34,239 nt of DNA from contig CAKZPK010000530.1 of the NCBI GenBank assembly GCA_937139035.1, positions 1 to 34,239 on the forward strand, given 5' to 3'. The translations under genes and the position numbers were made by a program. The notes under the pieces were generated by a model. That model did not search any database, was not told the origin of the DNA, and was given only the letters and a program-made list of their open reading frames with translations. Positions 31,133 through 34,239 of this stretch are shown here, piece by piece (the first letter of the stretch is position 1; every line of letters begins with the position of its first letter). The stretch comes from an uncultured Crocinitomix sp. (lineage in GTDB: Bacteria > Bacteroidota > Bacteroidia > Flavobacteriales_D > Crocinitomicaceae).

Positions 31133-31136
31133 AATT

Positions 31137-31883
31137 CTATTTTTTAAATTTATCAGTTTCTAATTCTGGCCATTCCAAATTTAAATCCTGTAAGGTTTTA
31201 AGCAATACCTTTGCAATATGGTTTACTTTAAGCCAGTTTCTATCTGCAGGAACAATGTGCCAAGGCACTTCATTACATTTAGCAAAAATATTTTCATACA
31301 CGCGCATGTAGTTATCCCATTTTTTTCTCGACTCCCAATCCCCATCATTATGTTTCCAATGCTTCACAGGATTCTCTATTCGCTCCGTAAGTCGTTCCAG
31401 TTGCTCTTCTTTTGAAATGTGCAGATAGAACTTCAAAATCTTGGTTCCACCGTCGGTTAATAAACGTTCAAAATTATTAATATGATCATAACGTCTATCA
31501 ATTCTCTCTTTTGTGTAATACCCCTCAACAGTTGGCACTAAAATATCTTCATAATGCGAGCGGTTAAAAATATGGATCATTCCATTTTTAGGAGCAATCT
31601 TATGTACTCGCCATAAAAAATCATGCGCAAACTCTTCCTCAGTTGGCTTTTTAAATGAATGCACCTGACAACCTAATGGATTAATTCCGCTAAAGATATT
31701 ACGCACGGTTCCATCTTTTCCTGAAGCATCTACTCCTTGTAAAATGATTAGAATGCTGTGCTTTTCTTCTGCAAATAAGATTTTTTGCAATGCGGCAATT
31801 TCTTCAATCAACTGCTCATTTTCATCCTTAATTGCTTTTTTATCTAGGTCTTTTCCTCCTCTTGGATCTATACTGTTTAACAT
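31137..31883 (-). CDS. ppk2: PPK2-family polyphosphate kinase
   Basis: A 248-residue cytoplasmic enzyme. The Walker A motif GVDASGKDGT is at 50-59, followed by FNRSHYED (106-113), the PPK2 signature, and the lid region with RIENPVKHWKH. PPK2 enzymes move phosphate between polyphosphate and nucleotides, most often making NDP or NTP. All recognised catalytic motifs are present. The protein is near the short end for PPK2 (about 230-300 residues). It starts a two-gene unit with the DUF6150-like gene, divergent from the TerB/J-domain genes 78 bp away. Confidence 0.95.
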   Translation of the reverse strand: MLNSIDPRGGKDLDKKAIKDENEQLIEEIAALQKILFAEEKHSILIILQGVDASGKDGTVRNIFSGINPLGCQVHSFKKPTEEEFAHDFLWRVHKIAPKNGMIHIFNRSHYEDILVPTVEGYYTKERIDRRYDHINNFERLLTDGGTKILKFYLHISKEEQLERLTERIENPVKHWKHNDGDWESRKKWDNYMRVYENIFAKCNEVPWHIVPADRNWLKVNHIAKVLLKTLQDLNLEWPELETDKFKK

Positions 31884-31926
31884 ATTTGCGCTTTAGTGAT
31901 TACAAGGTAATGAAGTTTTTCGTCTC

Positions 31927-31956
31927 TTGGTGTTTTCATTCTTTCCATTATTTTTG
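31927..31956 (+). promoter_or_regulatory. Promoter of the TerB/J-domain operon
   Basis: TTG at 31927-31929 and TATTTTTG at 31949-31956 are 19 bases apart, a full match to the Bacteroidota housekeeping promoter. Transcription should begin at about 31960-31963, at or next to the ATG at 31962, so the mRNA may be leaderless. Confidence 0.7.
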
Positions 31957-31961
31957 AGGAA

Positions 31962-32804
31962 ATGGCAAGTAACCTAAAATTTAAGAAACCAGCAAAGACT
32001 CCGCCAAGTTGGGTCCCTATAGTGGTTTTAGGCTCCGTTTTCTCTCTTGTAATGCCATGGATGCTTATAGGCGTAATCCTTTTTCTCCTTATTTATGGAA
32101 TTTCTCGCATGTCAATTCTAAAATCTACTAATAGAGATTTTGGTTTTCTTGGAAATGAAGAAGATTCTATCAAATATATTTTGGCCTTAACGGCTTACAT
32201 AGCCAAATCTGATAATAATATTCGCCCAATTGAGCGGACGTATATCGAGGATTCAATTCGGCATGATTTTAAAGAAAAATACGGAGACCGGTATATTGCA
32301 TTATTTAATAAGTATCTCAAATTAGACATTAGTTTAAACAAGGTTTGCATGGCGATTCGTTCGCGTTATGATCTTACCTCAAAAATTCACTTACTACATT
32401 TTTTAACAGGAATTGTTGCAGCCGACGGTTTACTTTCTCATGACGAAGAACATAAACTATTTGCAATTGCTCGAAACCTACGTATACCATATTCAAGCCT
32501 AAGATCAATCATTGCCTTGTTTAACTTGCAGCGTGAAACAAATCACAACAAACAACATTCAAATCAAGGATATAAACCTAAAGCAAAATCAGCATCAGCA
32601 CTTGCTAATGCATACGCAATTTTGGACATTCCAGCTTCTTCTAGTATTCAAAAATTAAAAAAGGCTTATCGTAAATTAGCCAAACTACATCACCCAGACA
32701 AAGTAGCGCACTTGGGTAAAATTCATCAGGAAAAAGCAACAATAAAATTCCAAAAAATTGTAGATGCTTACGAACTCATTAAAAAAAGCCGAAATTTAAC
32801 CTAA
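31962..32804 (+). CDS. Membrane-anchored TerB/J-domain protein (DjlA-like), copy 1
   Basis: A 280-residue protein. One or two membrane segments at about 18-47; a TerB-type helical domain at about 66-190, with two characteristic acidic helices (YIAKSDNNIRPIERTYIED and GIVAADGLLSHDEEHKL), a metal-binding-like pattern; and a J domain at about 215-280 with HPD at 244-246 (KLHHPDKVAHLG), which stimulates DnaK ATPase. The order matches E. coli DjlA, a membrane J-protein that recruits DnaK. Two copies follow. Its stop TAA overlaps the next ATG by one base. A strong promoter precedes it. Confidence 0.9.
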   Translation: MASNLKFKKPAKTPPSWVPIVVLGSVFSLVMPWMLIGVILFLLIYGISRMSILKSTNRDFGFLGNEEDSIKYILALTAYIAKSDNNIRPIERTYIEDSIRHDFKEKYGDRYIALFNKYLKLDISLNKVCMAIRSRYDLTSKIHLLHFLTGIVAADGLLSHDEEHKLFAIARNLRIPYSSLRSIIALFNLQRETNHNKQHSNQGYKPKAKSASALANAYAILDIPASSSIQKLKKAYRKLAKLHHPDKVAHLGKIHQEKATIKFQKIVDAYELIKKSRNLT

Positions 32805-33667
32805 TGCTAGATAACCTTGACATAAACTGGAATATAGACGAGAAGTACTTAAAAGTTATTCTGCCTGTCGGCATTTTTCTATTTGTTTTATTAATTACTA
32901 GCAGTTTCACAGGTGCTATTGTATTGACAATTGGATTTATGTGGGTTCGTTATATGACACTATTTAAAGCAAGCCCTAATAGCCTGTTTAAAAAGAAAGA
33001 CCTTAACAACAAAGAAGATTTCGTTAAAATTATTCTACTGCTTTCTGCTGCTGTTATAAAAGCCGACAAAAGAATTTATAAAAAGGAACGGGAATTAGTC
33101 AAACGCCGCCTAGAATATGACTTTAGCCAACGAGAGGTTGAAAAGTACATGAGAGATTTGGAGCTATGTTTAGACAAGCGCATTTTAGTAACGCCTATTT
33201 GCAACAACATTAAATATAAATTAGATATCGCGACAAAACTGCAACTCTTGAATTTTTTAACGGGTATTGCTGTTTCAAATGGAATAATGATAAACGCCGA
33301 GTATCAATTACTAGCCAAGATTGCTAGTTTACTTAATATTCCTGACCGCAGTTTTAGATCTGTTTTAGCTTTATTTAAATATAAACGCATTGCTAGCTAT
33401 GAAAACGCGAAATCAAAGTCTAAAAAGAAGTCTTATTCAAAGCCAAGAACCTCTTCATCAAAAATAGCGCTTGCGTTTATCGTATTGGAGCTGGATGAAA
33501 CCGCCACTAATGATGAAATAAAAAAGGCTTACCGAAAACTCGCAAAAATCCACCACCCTGATCGTGTAGCGCATTTAGGTCCACAATTTCAAAAAAACGC
33601 AAAAACTAAGTTTCAAAAAATTGCCAATGCCTATGAAACGCTTAAAGAAAAAAGAGGTTTCAAATAA
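32804..33667 (+). CDS. Membrane-anchored TerB/J-domain protein, copy 2
   Basis: A 287-residue paralogue of the preceding protein. Membrane segments at about 15-48; TerB-type region at about 73-195 (LSAAVIKADKRIYKKEREL and GIAVSNGIMINAEYQLLA); J domain at about 222-287 with HPD at 251-253 (KIHHPDRVAHLG). In the second TerB pattern, the acidic position D of copy 1 (AADG) is replaced (VSNG), so metal binding may be weaker. It begins within the stop of copy 1, so the two are translationally coupled and probably made in equal amounts. Confidence 0.9.
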   Translation: MLDNLDINWNIDEKYLKVILPVGIFLFVLLITSSFTGAIVLTIGFMWVRYMTLFKASPNSLFKKKDLNNKEDFVKIILLLSAAVIKADKRIYKKERELVKRRLEYDFSQREVEKYMRDLELCLDKRILVTPICNNIKYKLDIATKLQLLNFLTGIAVSNGIMINAEYQLLAKIASLLNIPDRSFRSVLALFKYKRIASYENAKSKSKKKSYSKPRTSSSKIALAFIVLELDETATNDEIKKAYRKLAKIHHPDRVAHLGPQFQKNAKTKFQKIANAYETLKEKRGFK

Positions 33668-33695
33668 GCACCTAACAATCAAACACTAAACAATT

Positions 33696-34239
33696 ATGCC
33701 CAAATATTTAAGGGAGTGGATTTTTCCAGCAATTTTATTTCTCATTGGTTTATACATTCCTATTGATGGCAAAGGTTTTGGTGGTCCTGGAGTTTACGTA
33801 GCAAAATTCTTTATTGGAATTGGATGTGCTCTTGTAGGCTTGTTTTTTCAAACCATTTTCAGCTTTGTTGTTGTTTCTGCAGTTAGAGGAAGATTGGGCT
33901 TTTTAAAGGGAGAAAAAAGGCATTTAAGTATGATTTTAATGCTAGCTGCAGAAGTGGTTAAAGCAGATGGTAAAATTGACGAAAGTGAACTAAAGGTTAT
34001 TGAAGAGAGGTTGTCTAAAGAGTTTAAAGAAGAGCCTGCTGAACGTTATTTAGATGAATTTAAAGCCTACCTTGACACTGATATATCCATTCAAGAAATG
34101 GGGAAAATTATTGACTTTGATTTTGATGAATCTACCAAAGCGCATTTAATGTATTTGCTCATTAGTTTGGCCACGGCAGACGGTTTGTTGAGTGATTCTG
34201 AATTAGAGGTTATTCGAAAAATCGCAAAATATGGACGCA
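33696..34239 (+). CDS. Membrane-anchored TerB protein, copy 3, cut by the window end
   Basis: Codons 1-181 are visible and remain open to the edge. The N-terminus has two membrane segments (about 8-25 and 33-58). The TerB-type domain (from about 72) has both acidic motifs intact: EVVKADGKIDESELKVIEE and LATADGLLSDSELEVI. A C-terminal J domain is expected past the window but cannot be confirmed. It starts 28 bp after copy 2, so the three form one operon. Confidence 0.8.
   Translation, partial: MPKYLREWIFPAILFLIGLYIPIDGKGFGGPGVYVAKFFIGIGCALVGLFFQTIFSFVVVSAVRGRLGFLKGEKRHLSMILMLAAEVVKADGKIDESELKVIEERLSKEFKEEPAERYLDEFKAYLDTDISIQEMGKIIDFDFDESTKAHLMYLLISLATADGLLSDSELEVIRKIAKYGR

Overview
The window is AT-rich DNA from a Bacteroidota bacterium, most likely in or near the Flavobacteriales. 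The evidence is a type IX secretion (T9SS) C-terminal signal at the left edge, a gliding-motility-type (type B) sorting domain followed by PorP/SprF and an OmpA/PD40 protein, a sigma/FecR/TonB-receptor surface-signalling set, and promoters of the Bacteroidota form TTG-N17-23-TAnnTTTG. No tRNA, rRNA, insertion sequence, integrase or CRISPR array was seen.

Layout. 1-4223 (+): tail of a T9SS cargo protein, a PhnA/YjdM-family protein, an intergenic stretch of about 430 bp with a perfect palindrome and a candidate small RNA ending in a terminator, a DUF4349-like membrane protein coupled to a lipoprotein, and a small outer-membrane protein. 4224-8592 (-): a compact three-gene operon of a GHSTG alpha/beta hydrolase, a caspase-fold protease and a 578-residue protein of unknown function; this is the best candidate for an undescribed system. 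8834-9442 (+): a DUF2911 lipoprotein. 9558-12174 (-): a Crp/Fnr-type regulator, an esterase-like hydrolase and a Crp-sensor/PP2C phosphatase fusion, with a CRP-like operator between the first two.

12291-20834 (-): a cell-surface signalling region. An ECF sigma factor and FecR anti-sigma factor precede an unusual STN/carboxypeptidase-regulatory protein that carries a 16-residue-repeat surface domain instead of a TonB barrel. A small lipoprotein follows, then a TonB-dependent receptor and a second 16-residue-repeat protein. A DUF2807 lipoprotein lies upstream of the sigma gene. The DUF2807 gene and the receptor gene share an ECF-promoter-like element just upstream of their start codons, so a single regulon is likely.

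21134-30789 (+): a 1960-residue T9SS type B surface protein (beta-helix plus eleven repeats of about 80 residues), PorP/SprF, a PorE-like PD40/CRD/OmpA protein and a SiaB-like kinase. 30794-31883 (-): a DUF6150-like repeat protein and a PPK2-type polyphosphate kinase. 31962-34239 (+): three tandem membrane-anchored TerB proteins, two with a visible C-terminal J domain and the third cut by the window edge.

All functions are inferred from motifs read by eye; no database search was run.
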